From: a virus
Virus record (IMG/VR): IMGVR_UViG_3300030104_001163
Location: 1 to 25,499 of that record
Strand: one strand, 5' to 3'
DNA: 25,499 nt
Shown here one piece after another: positions 1 through 7,576 of this stretch (its first letter is position 1; every line of letters starts with the position of its first letter). A model generated the notes under the pieces. That model was not told the DNA's origin and ran no database searches. It worked only from the letters and a program-made list of their open reading frames with translations. The translations under genes and the position numbers were made by a program.

Positions 1-438
1 CCTAAGATAGCTGATGGTGGTTTTATTGCTGATGCAAACGGTAATGAAGGTATAGTATTACAAACAGCTAGTTCTGCCGTAAACGCTGTAGAGATAACTA
101 ACGCAGCATCAGGTGGATCTGTAGTTGTCGGAGCTATGGGAGATGATTCTAACATCGACATAGACATTACACCAAAAGGAACTGGTGAAGTAAATATAGC
201 AGCAGGTAACTTAAACTATGCAGGTACAGCAGTTACATCTACTGGTGCAGAACTAAATAAACTAGATGGATACAATGGATCTGTAACTGAATTAAACTAT
301 CTTAAAGACTTATACGATACTGGTGTTACTAACACAGAGTATGATTACTTAGATGGTGTAACAAGTAACATACAAACACAATTGAATGCTAGAGCATCGA
401 CAGGTAAGGCTATTGCAATGGCAATGGTATTTGGCTAA
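1..438 (+). CDS. Tail-fibre-like structural protein, C-terminal part
   Basis: The frame is open from base 1, so this is the last 145 residues of a gene that begins upstream of the window. The visible part is rich in Gly, Ala, Thr, Asn and Ser and contains ITPKGTGEVNI, then two ELN(K/Y)L units and a YLDGVTSNIQTQLNA segment. Repeats of this kind recur in marine phage tail-fibre and other virion surface proteins, where they form beta-rich or trimeric shafts. The C-terminus is GKAIAMAMVFG, an ending I associate with marine phage structural proteins. It leads directly into a small structural gene and the propeller gene family, so a virion surface role fits. The ATG at 136 lies inside the frame and is not the start. 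The exact position in the particle cannot be told from this fragment. Confidence 0.7.
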   Translation, partial: PKIADGGFIADANGNEGIVLQTASSAVNAVEITNAASGGSVVVGAMGDDSNIDIDITPKGTGEVNIAAGNLNYAGTAVTSTGAELNKLDGYNGSVTELNYLKDLYDTGVTNTEYDYLDGVTSNIQTQLNARASTGKAIAMAMVFG

Positions 439-451
439 AAGGAGATAAAAT

Positions 452-826
452 ATGTCAGCACCTAATATTGTCAATGTAGCAACCATTACTGCAAAGACAG
501 ACACATTACTACTAACAGGTACATCAGCAGTACAACTGTTAGAGAATCCTGCATCATCTGGTAAAGTTATGAAAGTTAATAGCTTAGTTGTAGCTAACGT
601 AGATGGTACTAATGCAGCATCAATAACTGTAGGAATATATCCTCAAGATGATATTGGTGGTACAGCAGTGCTATTAGCATCTACTATATCCGTACCAGCA
701 GATGCATCCCTAATTGTCATAGATAAAAACATGGGATTATATTTAGAGGAAGATACATCAATCGGTGTTACTGCTAGTGCAGCTAATGACTTAGCTTGTA
801 CTATTACATATGAAGAACTCTCATAA
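452..826 (+). CDS. Small virion structural protein (hypothetical)
   Basis: A 124-aa protein with a good ribosome-binding site (AAAGGAGATAAAAT before the ATG). It has no signal peptide, membrane segment or Cys cluster and consists of alternating short beta-strand-like stretches (for example VMKVNSLVVANVD and ASITVGIYPQDD) ending in ACTITYEELS. This looks like a small all-beta virion protein of the decoration, fibre-accessory or adaptor type that marine phages often keep next to tail-fibre genes. It sits 13 nt after the fibre gene and 9 nt before the first propeller gene, so it is probably co-transcribed with both. A precise function is not recognised. Confidence 0.6.
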   Translation: MSAPNIVNVATITAKTDTLLLTGTSAVQLLENPASSGKVMKVNSLVVANVDGTNAASITVGIYPQDDIGGTAVLLASTISVPADASLIVIDKNMGLYLEEDTSIGVTASAANDLACTITYEELS

Positions 827-835
827 GGATTTTAA

Positions 836-3313
836 ATGCCTAATAAAGGTAAATTTATAGGTAGTCAGGATAATCTATTTGTTCCTGATGCTCCCACTAT
901 AGGTTCAGCTACTGCTGGTTCTGGACAAGTATCAGTAGCATTTACTGCACCTTCTGATGTTGGTGGGGATGCTATAACACTATATGGTGCTAGTGCATTT
1001 TTAGCAGGAGCTACTATTAATTATAGAGTATCTGTTGGAACGGGTACATTATCTACAGGTGGTAGTGGTAATGTATACTTTATAGATGGTATTCCTACTA
1101 AGACACTAAGTTTAATAAAAGGGTTTACTTATGTATTTGACATGAGTGACAGCAGTAATTCAGGTCATCCATTGGCTTTTAAAAATGCTTCTGATGGTTC
1201 GTATACAACTGGGGTAACTACATCAGGTACAGCAGGTAGTGCATCAGCTACTGTAACACTTGTATTAGCAACAGATGCATCAGAACCTTCTAGTTATTAT
1301 TGTACTTCTCATGGTAATGGTATGGGAAATACTATATCACTTATAGAAGCTAGTGCATCTACAGATCCATTAGGTGCTGCTCAAGCAGGTACAACTGGTT
1401 CTTCTTCTCCTATAACAGTAACTGGCCTGTCTAATGGTACAAGTTACATAGCACAAGTATGGGCTATCAATGATTATGGTAATGGCCCATTATCTGCTGC
1501 AACAGCTAGTTTTACTCCAGTAAATGATAATGCTTTTTTTATATTAGGTCAAAACAGTAGTGGTACTGCTATTAATAGTATAGATCAAATATCTGTAGGC
1601 ACTACAGGCAATGGTACTGATTGGGGAGATTTAACTGTTGCTCACGGCAGAGAAAATGCTTCTGGTGGAAATAATACTAGGGTAATAGCTGCTGGTGGAC
1701 ATGATGGCAGCGATAGAAGTAATGTTATAGATTATTTTTCTACGTCTAGCTCTGGTAATGCTAGTGACTTTGGTGATTTAATAGCTGCTACTTCACTTAT
1801 AGCAGGAGGTATCAATAATAACGTAAGAAGTATATTTTTTGGAGGGGATGCTGGTGGAGTAACTCAAAATGTACTTCAGTATGTAACTATACAAAGCACA
1901 GGAAACAGTACAGATTTTGGTGATTTATTAGGTGCAACTTATGATTCAGTTGGAACGAGTAGTTCAACAAGAGGCATAACTTTTGGTGGTACTATTACAG
2001 GGTTAGATAACGATACAATATCATATGTTACTATAGCCAGTTCTGGTAACGCTACAAATTTTGGTAATTTATCTAATGGTGCAAATGGAGCGCAAAGAAG
2101 ACCCAGTGCAGTAAGTTCTTCTACGAGAGCAGTAAAAGCAGGGGGTTACAGTAATGAGTATTTAAATATTATCGAGTACATAACTATTGCTAGTACAGGT
2201 AACGCAACAGATTTTGGTGATCTTTCGAGAGGAGCAGGTTATATATCTGGAGCAGAAAGTTCTACTAGAGGAGTATTTACTGTTTCTAATGGTGGAAGTG
2301 CTGCTAATAACTTAGAATATATTACTATAGCTAGTACAGGTAATTCTACAGATTTTGGTGATCTTACTATTTCAGCTTTAAATGGTTCTGCTCACGGTGC
2401 AAATAAAGCAGCAGTACAAAACGAAACAGGTTTTGCCCCTGCTGCTATAGGGTTATTCGCAGGTGGTGAACCTTCTGCTGGTGGTACTCAAAGTACCATT
2501 GAATACATAGACATAGCTACTACAGGTAATGCAGCTATGTTTGGTGATCTTACAGGAAAACGATTTCATGTAGGCAGTGGTACTGGGGTAGCTTCTGCAA
2601 CTAGAGGTGTATTTCTTGGTGGTCACAGTGCAACAGATACAATTGAATATGTTACTTTTTCAACTAAGTCTAAAGCAACAGACTTTGGTAATTTAACCAG
2701 TAATATGTATGCTTTAGGAGCAGCCTCAAATAGCACAAGAGGACTAGGAATGGGAGGTCACTCTGGTGCAGCTGTAACTAATGTAATTCAATATATTACT
2801 ATTGCCAGTGCTGGAAATGCAACTGACTTCGGTGATCTTAATAGTACTAGTGAAGAAGGAATGTCGTTATCAAGTACAACTAGAGCAGTTCATGCTATAG
2901 GAGCATCTTCTGGTGCAAAAAATACATTAGAATATGTCACCATTGCTAGTACAGGTGACGCAACAGATTTTGGGGATCTTACAGATACTTCATATAGAGC
3001 ATCTACAGCAGCAAGTAATACTAGAGGTGTAGTAGCTGGAGGTTTAAGAGGTGGTTCAAATAGTAATGTTATAGACTACATTACCACGGCTAGTACTGGG
3101 AATGCTACTGACTTTGGAGATCTTACTTCTGCAAGATCTAGATTAAATGGAGTGTCATCAGGTGTAAGAGGTGTATTTGGTAGTAGCCATGATGTAACAG
3201 TTATGGATTATGTAACGATAGCATCAACTGGTAATGCTACAGATTTCGGAGATATGTTTTTAAATGCTGGATATAGAGGTACGGCATCAAGCGCACATGG
3301 AGGACTAGCATAA
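836..3313 (+). CDS. FN3/cupredoxin and double kelch-like propeller virion protein
   Basis: An 825-aa probable receptor-binding or tail-surface protein. Residues 17-50 begin a fibronectin type III domain (PDAPTIGSATAG... GGDAITLY) that resumes at about 176-229 (SSPITVTGLSNGTSY ... ASFTPV). Between the halves lies a cupredoxin-like domain (about 79-171) with a possible type 1 copper set: His111 (SGHPLAF), Cys156, His159 and Met163 (CTSHGNGM). From about residue 230 there are 12 kelch-like repeats of roughly 45-50 residues with the core ITIASTGNATDFGDL and a TRGVFAGG-like strand. They form two arrays of six, joined by a linker near 525-540 (AAVQNETGFAPAAIG), and suggest two six-bladed propellers. 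The C-terminus is SSAHGGLA. The gene starts after AAGGATTTTAA, and its stop overlaps the next start (TAATG). Copper binding and host recognition are inferred. Confidence 0.75.
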   Translation: MPNKGKFIGSQDNLFVPDAPTIGSATAGSGQVSVAFTAPSDVGGDAITLYGASAFLAGATINYRVSVGTGTLSTGGSGNVYFIDGIPTKTLSLIKGFTYVFDMSDSSNSGHPLAFKNASDGSYTTGVTTSGTAGSASATVTLVLATDASEPSSYYCTSHGNGMGNTISLIEASASTDPLGAAQAGTTGSSSPITVTGLSNGTSYIAQVWAINDYGNGPLSAATASFTPVNDNAFFILGQNSSGTAINSIDQISVGTTGNGTDWGDLTVAHGRENASGGNNTRVIAAGGHDGSDRSNVIDYFSTSSSGNASDFGDLIAATSLIAGGINNNVRSIFFGGDAGGVTQNVLQYVTIQSTGNSTDFGDLLGATYDSVGTSSSTRGITFGGTITGLDNDTISYVTIASSGNATNFGNLSNGANGAQRRPSAVSSSTRAVKAGGYSNEYLNIIEYITIASTGNATDFGDLSRGAGYISGAESSTRGVFTVSNGGSAANNLEYITIASTGNSTDFGDLTISALNGSAHGANKAAVQNETGFAPAAIGLFAGGEPSAGGTQSTIEYIDIATTGNAAMFGDLTGKRFHVGSGTGVASATRGVFLGGHSATDTIEYVTFSTKSKATDFGNLTSNMYALGAASNSTRGLGMGGHSGAAVTNVIQYITIASAGNATDFGDLNSTSEEGMSLSSTTRAVHAIGASSGAKNTLEYVTIASTGDATDFGDLTDTSYRASTAASNTRGVVAGGLRGGSNSNVIDYITTASTGNATDFGDLTSARSRLNGVSSGVRGVFGSSHDVTVMDYVTIASTGNATDFGDMFLNAGYRGTASSAHGGLA
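3299..3304 (+). promoter_or_regulatory. Shine-Dalgarno inside the HGGLA codons, for the second propeller gene
   Basis: GGAGGA lies within the codons for the C-terminal HGGLA of the first propeller gene, eight bases before the ATG of the second, which overlaps the stop as TAATG. The arrangement implies translational coupling. Confidence 0.7.
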
Positions 3314-5187
3314 TGGCTCCATCATTCTCAGGCGTATGGAATATATCTACACTCTATCAATATACCAGTGATGTACCTAGTCCACCTAAAAATGGGATTC
3401 TTGCTGGTGGTTTTAATAGTGGCTATGCTAATCGTGCAGACTATCAAACTATAAATTTTAATGATGGTAATGGTACTGATCAAGGTGATTTAACTTTAGC
3501 TAGATATGATATTGCTGGATTTGGTTCAACAACAAGGGCTGTATTTGCAGGTGGATATGGGTCTAGCGTTACAAATGTTGTTGATTATGTAGAACACGCT
3601 GCATTAGGTAATGCTACAGATTTTGGAGATCAAACTGTTGCAGGATCTGGATCAGGAGCGCATAGCAGTAATACTAGAGGTCTTGTAGCTAGTTTTACCA
3701 ATGCTTCTGGCGTGAATACACAAAATAAAACAATAGATTATTATACTATCGCTAGTACTGGTAATGCTACTGACTTTGGTGATTTATCTTCTAATAGAAA
3801 CTCTACGCAAGGTGGAGGTAGTACTACAAGGGCTATATTCTTTGCTGGTTATGCTTGGGGAAGTGGTGCTGTCAATGTAATTGATTCTGTAACTATTGCT
3901 ACTACTGGTGATGCAACCGATTTTGGAGATGCTTCAAATAGCATATACACTCATCATGCTAACGTAGATAGCACAACAAGATCTATATTTTTCGGTGGAT
4001 ATACAGGTAGTCATATAGATGTTATTGAGTATGTAACCATAGCAAGTAGAGGAAACGCAACAGATTTTGGTAACTTAGATCAGGCTCAAAGTGCTAGAAG
4101 TTCTGGTTTAAGTAACGGTACTATAGGAATACTTGCTGGTGATGTAGGAGGTACTAGTGCAAATAACCAAAAAATAACGATAGCATCTACGGGTAATGCT
4201 ACTGATTTTGGAACACTGCAAACATATGGTGGTACTTATATGGCATATCAAGGTAGTGCATCACCTCACAACCCAGCAGTACAACCTTTAGATGGTCTAC
4301 CATCAGCTATAGGTTTAACTGTAGGTTATGTAGATACATTTATTGAAGCAATAGATATTACAACATTAGGTAATAGTGTTGCTTTTGGTGATATAACTTA
4401 TTATAGAAATGCTTCTTATGGTGGAGCATCTTCCTCTACAAGAATGTGTATAGGAGGTGGTTATGAAGGAGGATATTTAAATAATATAGATCTTACAATA
4501 TTTTCTACTAGAGGAAAAGGAACAGACTTTGGTAATCTTACAGTAGCAAGAGGTACTACAGGTGGATCAAATAGTACAAGAGGTATATTTGCAGGAGGTT
4601 CAATAGCTTCACCTGCTCCATATCGTGTTAATACTATCGACTATATTACAATAGCTAGTGCAGGAAATGCTTCTGATTTTGGCGATCTTACAACAACATC
4701 AGAAGGACATGGCATGGCCGCAAGTACATCAAGAATGGTAATATTTGGTGCTAGGGAACAAAGTGGTTATTATAATACAATTCAATATGTTACTATAGCT
4801 AGTACAGGTAACGCCACAGATTTCGGTGATCTAGCACAAGCAAATGCTTATGGTGAGGCTACAAGCAATAGCACAAGAGCAGTTCATTGTGGTGGTTACA
4901 CTGGATCGTCAGGTTTAAATTCTATGCAGTATGTTACCATAGCCAGTACTGGAAATGCTACAGATTTTGGAGACTTAACAAGACAATGGACACAAGGAGC
5001 AGTGTTTAGTAATAGCACAAGAGGAATAGTTGCTGGAGGATATGACTGGGCAGGTGGTGGTGGTGCAATTTTTGATATTACATATTTTACTATAGCTTCT
5101 ACAGGTGACGCAGCAGACTTTGGTGATCTAACATTTTCTGGCTCTCTTCCTGCTGGTGCATCAAATGGTCATGGAGGTATAGCTTAA
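3313..5187 (+). CDS. Double kelch-like propeller virion protein (paralogue 2)
   Basis: A 624-aa paralogue of the preceding protein. It has a short N-terminal segment (MAPSFSGVWNISTLYQYTSD) in place of the FN3/cupredoxin module. The SGVW part resembles the anchor seen in the third family member. Twelve kelch-like repeats follow, again two sets of six, separated at about residues 318-333 by the linker NPAVQPLDGLPSAIG. Degenerate repeat cores include TDQGDL, VAFGDI and AADFGDL. The C-terminus ASNGHGGIA matches the first paralogue. The start codon overlaps the upstream stop by one base, and its Shine-Dalgarno (GGAGGA, 3299-3304) lies inside the upstream gene's terminal codons. A two-propeller host-surface binding protein is the best reading; the ligand is unknown. 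Confidence 0.7.
   Translation: MAPSFSGVWNISTLYQYTSDVPSPPKNGILAGGFNSGYANRADYQTINFNDGNGTDQGDLTLARYDIAGFGSTTRAVFAGGYGSSVTNVVDYVEHAALGNATDFGDQTVAGSGSGAHSSNTRGLVASFTNASGVNTQNKTIDYYTIASTGNATDFGDLSSNRNSTQGGGSTTRAIFFAGYAWGSGAVNVIDSVTIATTGDATDFGDASNSIYTHHANVDSTTRSIFFGGYTGSHIDVIEYVTIASRGNATDFGNLDQAQSARSSGLSNGTIGILAGDVGGTSANNQKITIASTGNATDFGTLQTYGGTYMAYQGSASPHNPAVQPLDGLPSAIGLTVGYVDTFIEAIDITTLGNSVAFGDITYYRNASYGGASSSTRMCIGGGYEGGYLNNIDLTIFSTRGKGTDFGNLTVARGTTGGSNSTRGIFAGGSIASPAPYRVNTIDYITIASAGNASDFGDLTTTSEGHGMAASTSRMVIFGAREQSGYYNTIQYVTIASTGNATDFGDLAQANAYGEATSNSTRAVHCGGYTGSSGLNSMQYVTIASTGNATDFGDLTRQWTQGAVFSNSTRGIVAGGYDWAGGGGAIFDITYFTIASTGDAADFGDLTFSGSLPAGASNGHGGIA
5173..5178 (+). promoter_or_regulatory. Shine-Dalgarno inside the HGGIA codons, for the third propeller gene
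   Basis: GGAGGT lies within the codons for the C-terminal HGGIA of the second propeller gene, eight bases before the overlapping ATG of the third. It has the same layout as at the previous junction. Confidence 0.7.
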
Positions 5188-6227
5188 TGACGCAAAGATA
5201 CCTTGGTGGAATAATAACAGCAAACCCAGTAGAACCATCTAGCAATCTATCTACTGCATCTGCATCTGGTATGTGGACATTACAAGAAGCATTGAGTTTC
5301 TATAGAGCAGGAGATTGGCCTGATGCTACTAATACGCCTACTGTTGGTCTTATCAAAGGAGGTTATGCAGCTTCAGCACCAACAAACACAGTTCAAAAAA
5401 TAGTTCCAGAAACAACAGGTAATGCTAGTGACTTTGGTGATTTGTCAGCAAGTAATTATGCTTTAGGCGCACTATCTTCAGATACAAGATCAATAGCTGG
5501 AGGTGGATATTATAATAATTCTGCTGCCACTAATATAATAGAATACTTTACTTTCGCCAGTGCTGGTAATGCTACAGACTTTGGAGATTTATCTGCTTCA
5601 GCGTACTACACAACTGGGATTTCAAATAATGTAAGGGGTGTATTTGCATTAGGATATGCAGGAAGTAATGTTAATACTCTTGAATATATAACGATAGCAT
5701 CAACAGGTGATTCTACAGACTTTGGCGATGCAACAGAAGTTAAACCTTTTGCTGCTTCTGTTGGAAGTTCTACTAGAGGTGTATTTGCTGGAAATACTAG
5801 TTTTAGTAACGTAATAGAGTATATAACTATAGCCAGTACAGCAAACGCTACAGACTTTGGGGATCTTACTACTTCTAGAGGTTATATGCATGGAGGAGCA
5901 AGTAGTAGTACTAGAGGCGTATTTGGACCAGGATTAGGTGGAAGTGGAAGTACTTATTTTAATACACTAGATTACATAACTATAGCTTCAACTGGCAATG
6001 CAACGGATTTCGGAGATGCATTAGCTGGTACATATGGTACAAGTGGTATGTCAAATAGTACAAAAGGAATATTTTTTGGTGGTCAAGATTCAGGTGGTAG
6101 GCTTAACGTAATACAACAGATTACAATAGCTACTACAGGCAACGCAACAGATTTTGGCGATTTACTTTCGATTAATTCTCAAAACGCATCTACTTGCTCT
6201 GGCAATCCAGCAGTGCAAGTAACATAG
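5187..6227 (+). CDS. Truncated single-propeller virion protein (paralogue 3)
   Basis: A 346-aa third member of the propeller family. The N-terminus (about residues 1-50) has an anchor-like motif, SGMWTLQEALSFYRAGDWP, of a type common in marine phage structural proteins. Six kelch-like repeats with cores SDFGDL or TDFGD(L/A) follow. The protein then stops after NPAVQVT, exactly at the NPAVQ linker that precedes the second array in paralogue 2. The family C-terminus ASNGHGGIA is still encoded just downstream, but in the -1 frame. The gene therefore looks like a double-propeller gene that lost its second array in an out-of-frame deletion, or that carries a frameshift. The six remaining blades may still fold. 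The start is supported by GGAGGT eight bases before the ATG and a TAATG overlap. Confidence 0.7.
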   Translation: MTQRYLGGIITANPVEPSSNLSTASASGMWTLQEALSFYRAGDWPDATNTPTVGLIKGGYAASAPTNTVQKIVPETTGNASDFGDLSASNYALGALSSDTRSIAGGGYYNNSAATNIIEYFTFASAGNATDFGDLSASAYYTTGISNNVRGVFALGYAGSNVNTLEYITIASTGDSTDFGDATEVKPFAASVGSSTRGVFAGNTSFSNVIEYITIASTANATDFGDLTTSRGYMHGGASSSTRGVFGPGLGGSGSTYFNTLDYITIASTGNATDFGDALAGTYGTSGMSNSTKGIFFGGQDSGGRLNVIQQITIATTGNATDFGDLLSINSQNASTCSGNPAVQVT

Positions 6228-6286
6228 GAACAGAAAGTGAAGGTTCTGGTACAGCAGCATCAAATGGTCATGGTGGTATAGCTTAA
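6227..6286 (+). pseudogene. Out-of-frame relic of the propeller-family C-terminus
   Basis: In the -1 frame relative to the preceding gene, this stretch reads GTESEGSGTAASNGHGGIA and then TAA. The last nine residues are identical to the C-terminus of the second propeller gene. It directly follows the TAG that ends the third gene and has no start codon or ribosome-binding site, so it is a remnant and not a separate gene. Where the two intact siblings encode GGAGG in the HGG codons, the relic has GGTGG, so it no longer offers a Shine-Dalgarno sequence, and no gene follows immediately. Confidence 0.65.
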
Positions 6287-6293
6287 ATAAACC

Positions 6294-6322
6294 TTGACAA
6301 ACGCTTGAAAATATGGTATAAA
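6294..6322 (+). promoter_or_regulatory. Consensus sigma70-type promoter
   Basis: A perfect -35 box TTGACA (6294-6299), a 17-bp spacer and the -10 box TATAAA (6317-6322) lie 49 bp before the start of the 276-aa gene, in one of the few non-coding gaps. Expected transcription start is near 6329. It would drive the second half of the + strand arm with host RNA polymerase. Confidence 0.75.
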
Positions 6323-6323
6323 T

Positions 6324-6345
6324 GAGATCCCTTTTGAGGGATTTC
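6324..6345 (+). promoter_or_regulatory. Inverted repeat at the start site of the 6294 promoter
   Basis: GAGATCCC and GGGATTTC are complementary over eight positions (one G-T pair) around a six-base centre, TTTTGA. The element spans roughly -5 to +17 of the predicted transcript, so a complete hairpin forms only in read-through RNA from upstream. It could be a repressor or activator operator, or an attenuator/processing hairpin ending the propeller mRNA. There is no U-tract after it, which argues against a simple intrinsic terminator. Confidence 0.45.
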
Positions 6346-6370
6346 CCAAAACATAAATGGAGTTTAATAC

Positions 6371-7201
6371 ATGACTAATACTAGTTTAGTAGCACATGAA
6401 CTAAAAGTAAATTTACCTGCTGATGTTAAGCCAGAATATAATACAATGTTGGCTAACATACAGAAGAAAATGCCAGCAGTAGCACAAGCTACTTCTAACT
6501 TTCACAAGTCGCACTCACAATTCATGGGTGTTACATTAGACGTAACTGCAATTACGCCTATTCGTTCTGTAAAGCACACACTAGCTGAGATAGATAGAAC
6601 TAGAGGTGCATTGCAAGAAGCATACATTGGTATGAAGAAGAAAGAAAATGAACTAAAGAAGAAAGAACGTGACCTAGAATCATGTGATGATGATTTAGAT
6701 CGTGAACTACTAGAGATAGAGATACTAGAGATAGAAGGACACTTAGCAGGTACTAAGAATAGTGTGCAAGGTGCAATTAGAAAGATGTCATTCTTTACCA
6801 ACCAATATGACAACCTTATGAAGCATATAGGTAAAGAAGAACTGACTGAAGCTGACTACGAGTTAGAAGAAGCACGATACCATATTATGACCTGTATGAA
6901 ACAGGCATTAAATAGTGCTAGACCTAGAGGTGGTACAATTGATGAGGGTAATATGATCTACCTATTTGACTTAGGTATTAATGCAGCCCAAGCACAAGCA
7001 GAAGTATTTGCGTACCTACAATGGGAAAACAAAATTATTAGTGAAGGTAAAGCCCCAACTCATGCTAACACAATGGAATGGTTAGAGGCTTGTGCAGATA
7101 AGTGGGCAAGTTGTCCTGCTGAGTTTGCAAACAGTCGTGGTTTTGATGTGTATGATCCATTGTCATTAACTAATGTACCACAATTAGAAGCAGCCGAATA
7201 G
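6371..7201 (+). CDS. Coiled-coil protein of unknown function
   Basis: A 276-aa protein, the first gene after the strong promoter at 6294, with GGAG eight bases before the ATG. Residues about 75-125 are a highly charged coiled coil (MKKKENELKKKERDLESCDD, then LLEIEILEIEGHL). The flanks look alpha-helical, and the C-terminal part has a Trp-rich stretch (YLQWENK, MEWLEACADKWASCP). There is no signal peptide or membrane segment. No family is recognised. It is the best candidate for the highest-expressed product of this arm, because only it follows a consensus promoter directly. It could be a chaperone-like assembly protein or a virion component; the sequence does not decide. Confidence 0.6.
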   Translation: MTNTSLVAHELKVNLPADVKPEYNTMLANIQKKMPAVAQATSNFHKSHSQFMGVTLDVTAITPIRSVKHTLAEIDRTRGALQEAYIGMKKKENELKKKERDLESCDDDLDRELLEIEILEIEGHLAGTKNSVQGAIRKMSFFTNQYDNLMKHIGKEELTEADYELEEARYHIMTCMKQALNSARPRGGTIDEGNMIYLFDLGINAAQAQAEVFAYLQWENKIISEGKAPTHANTMEWLEACADKWASCPAEFANSRGFDVYDPLSLTNVPQLEAAE

Positions 7202-7215
7202 GAGAGGAAACCAAT

Positions 7216-7566
7216 ATGGCTTATAAAGTATGCAAATATCGGCTCAATGCTGATGGAACAATACCAGACTTCTTGCACTTTGGGCATGATCCAATGGGGA
7301 TGCATGGAGTTTATGTAGTTGTAGATAGCTCTACCGCATCACCTAGAGATAATGTTATGGTAGGCATTGTTAAAGATGGTGGTAGCGGAGACTTTACTGA
7401 GATTGCTAGTAAAGATGATCTACAAACTTATCTAGCTTCTGTGTCAGGAGATTGGACAGATCCAGATCCAACTGATGATGATCCAGATAAGACTAAAGCA
7501 TTTGATAATGCAGCCCACGCTAAACTAGTATGGGATGCTTTAGACGCTTGTAACGCGACACTATAA
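7216..7566 (+). CDS. Small acidic hypothetical protein
   Basis: A 116-aa protein with a strong AGGAGAGGAAACCAAT leader before the ATG, 14 nt after the previous gene. The N-terminal half has short beta-like stretches and a FGHDPMGMHGVYVVVD segment. An acidic linker (DWTDPDPTDDDPDKTK) follows, then a short C-terminal helix with AKLVWDALDACNATL. No signal peptide or membrane segment is visible and no family is recognised. Its place between the coiled-coil protein and a holin-like gene suggests co-expression, but gives no function. Confidence 0.55.
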   Translation: MAYKVCKYRLNADGTIPDFLHFGHDPMGMHGVYVVVDSSTASPRDNVMVGIVKDGGSGDFTEIASKDDLQTYLASVSGDWTDPDPTDDDPDKTKAFDNAAHAKLVWDALDACNATL

Positions 7567-7576
7567 GGAGCAAACT

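Larger units (their letters stand above)
1521..6224 (+). repeat. Tandem kelch-like coding repeats, 30 units in five six-unit arrays
   Basis: A coding repeat of about 135-155 bp occurs 30 times across three genes, as arrays of 6+6, 6+6 and 6. The most conserved part at DNA level encodes TIASTGNATDFGDL (variants of acTATAGCTAGTACAGGTAA followed by a GATTTTGG core). The strand before it encodes TRG(V/I)FxGG. Synonymous variation between units is extensive, so the repeats are old or selected for divergence, but runs of identity are long enough to support recombination. In protein terms the units match kelch propeller blades (GG doublet, N-x-I-(E/Q)-Y strand, then a terminal strand), with DFGDL where classical kelch has W..L. 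Confidence 0.75.

Noticed and set aside
136-438. Separate 100-aa gene starting at the ATG at 136
   Set aside because: The frame is open from base 1 with continuous fibre-like sequence and there is no ribosome-binding site before 136, so it is the end of a longer gene.
1521-6224. Regular repeats as a CRISPR array
   Set aside because: The repeats are long, divergent and fully coding in one frame as protein repeats; there are no short identical repeats with unique spacers. The Cas4-like gene alone is a phage exonuclease.
836-6227. Diversity-generating retroelement target in the propeller genes
   Set aside because: No reverse transcriptase, template repeat or C-type lectin-like 3' variable region is visible; variation is spread over all repeats.
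6170-6290. Programmed -1 frameshift joining the third propeller gene to its C-terminal tail
   Set aside because: No X-XXY-YYZ slippery heptamer with a following structure lies before the stop, and the -1 frame upstream of the relic reads unlike the repeat family. A deletion or simple frameshift explains it better.
6502-7305. Minus-strand ORFs under the coiled-coil gene
   Set aside because: Ser/Phe-rich shadow of a Glu/Lys-rich coding strand; it opposes the well-supported + strand genes.
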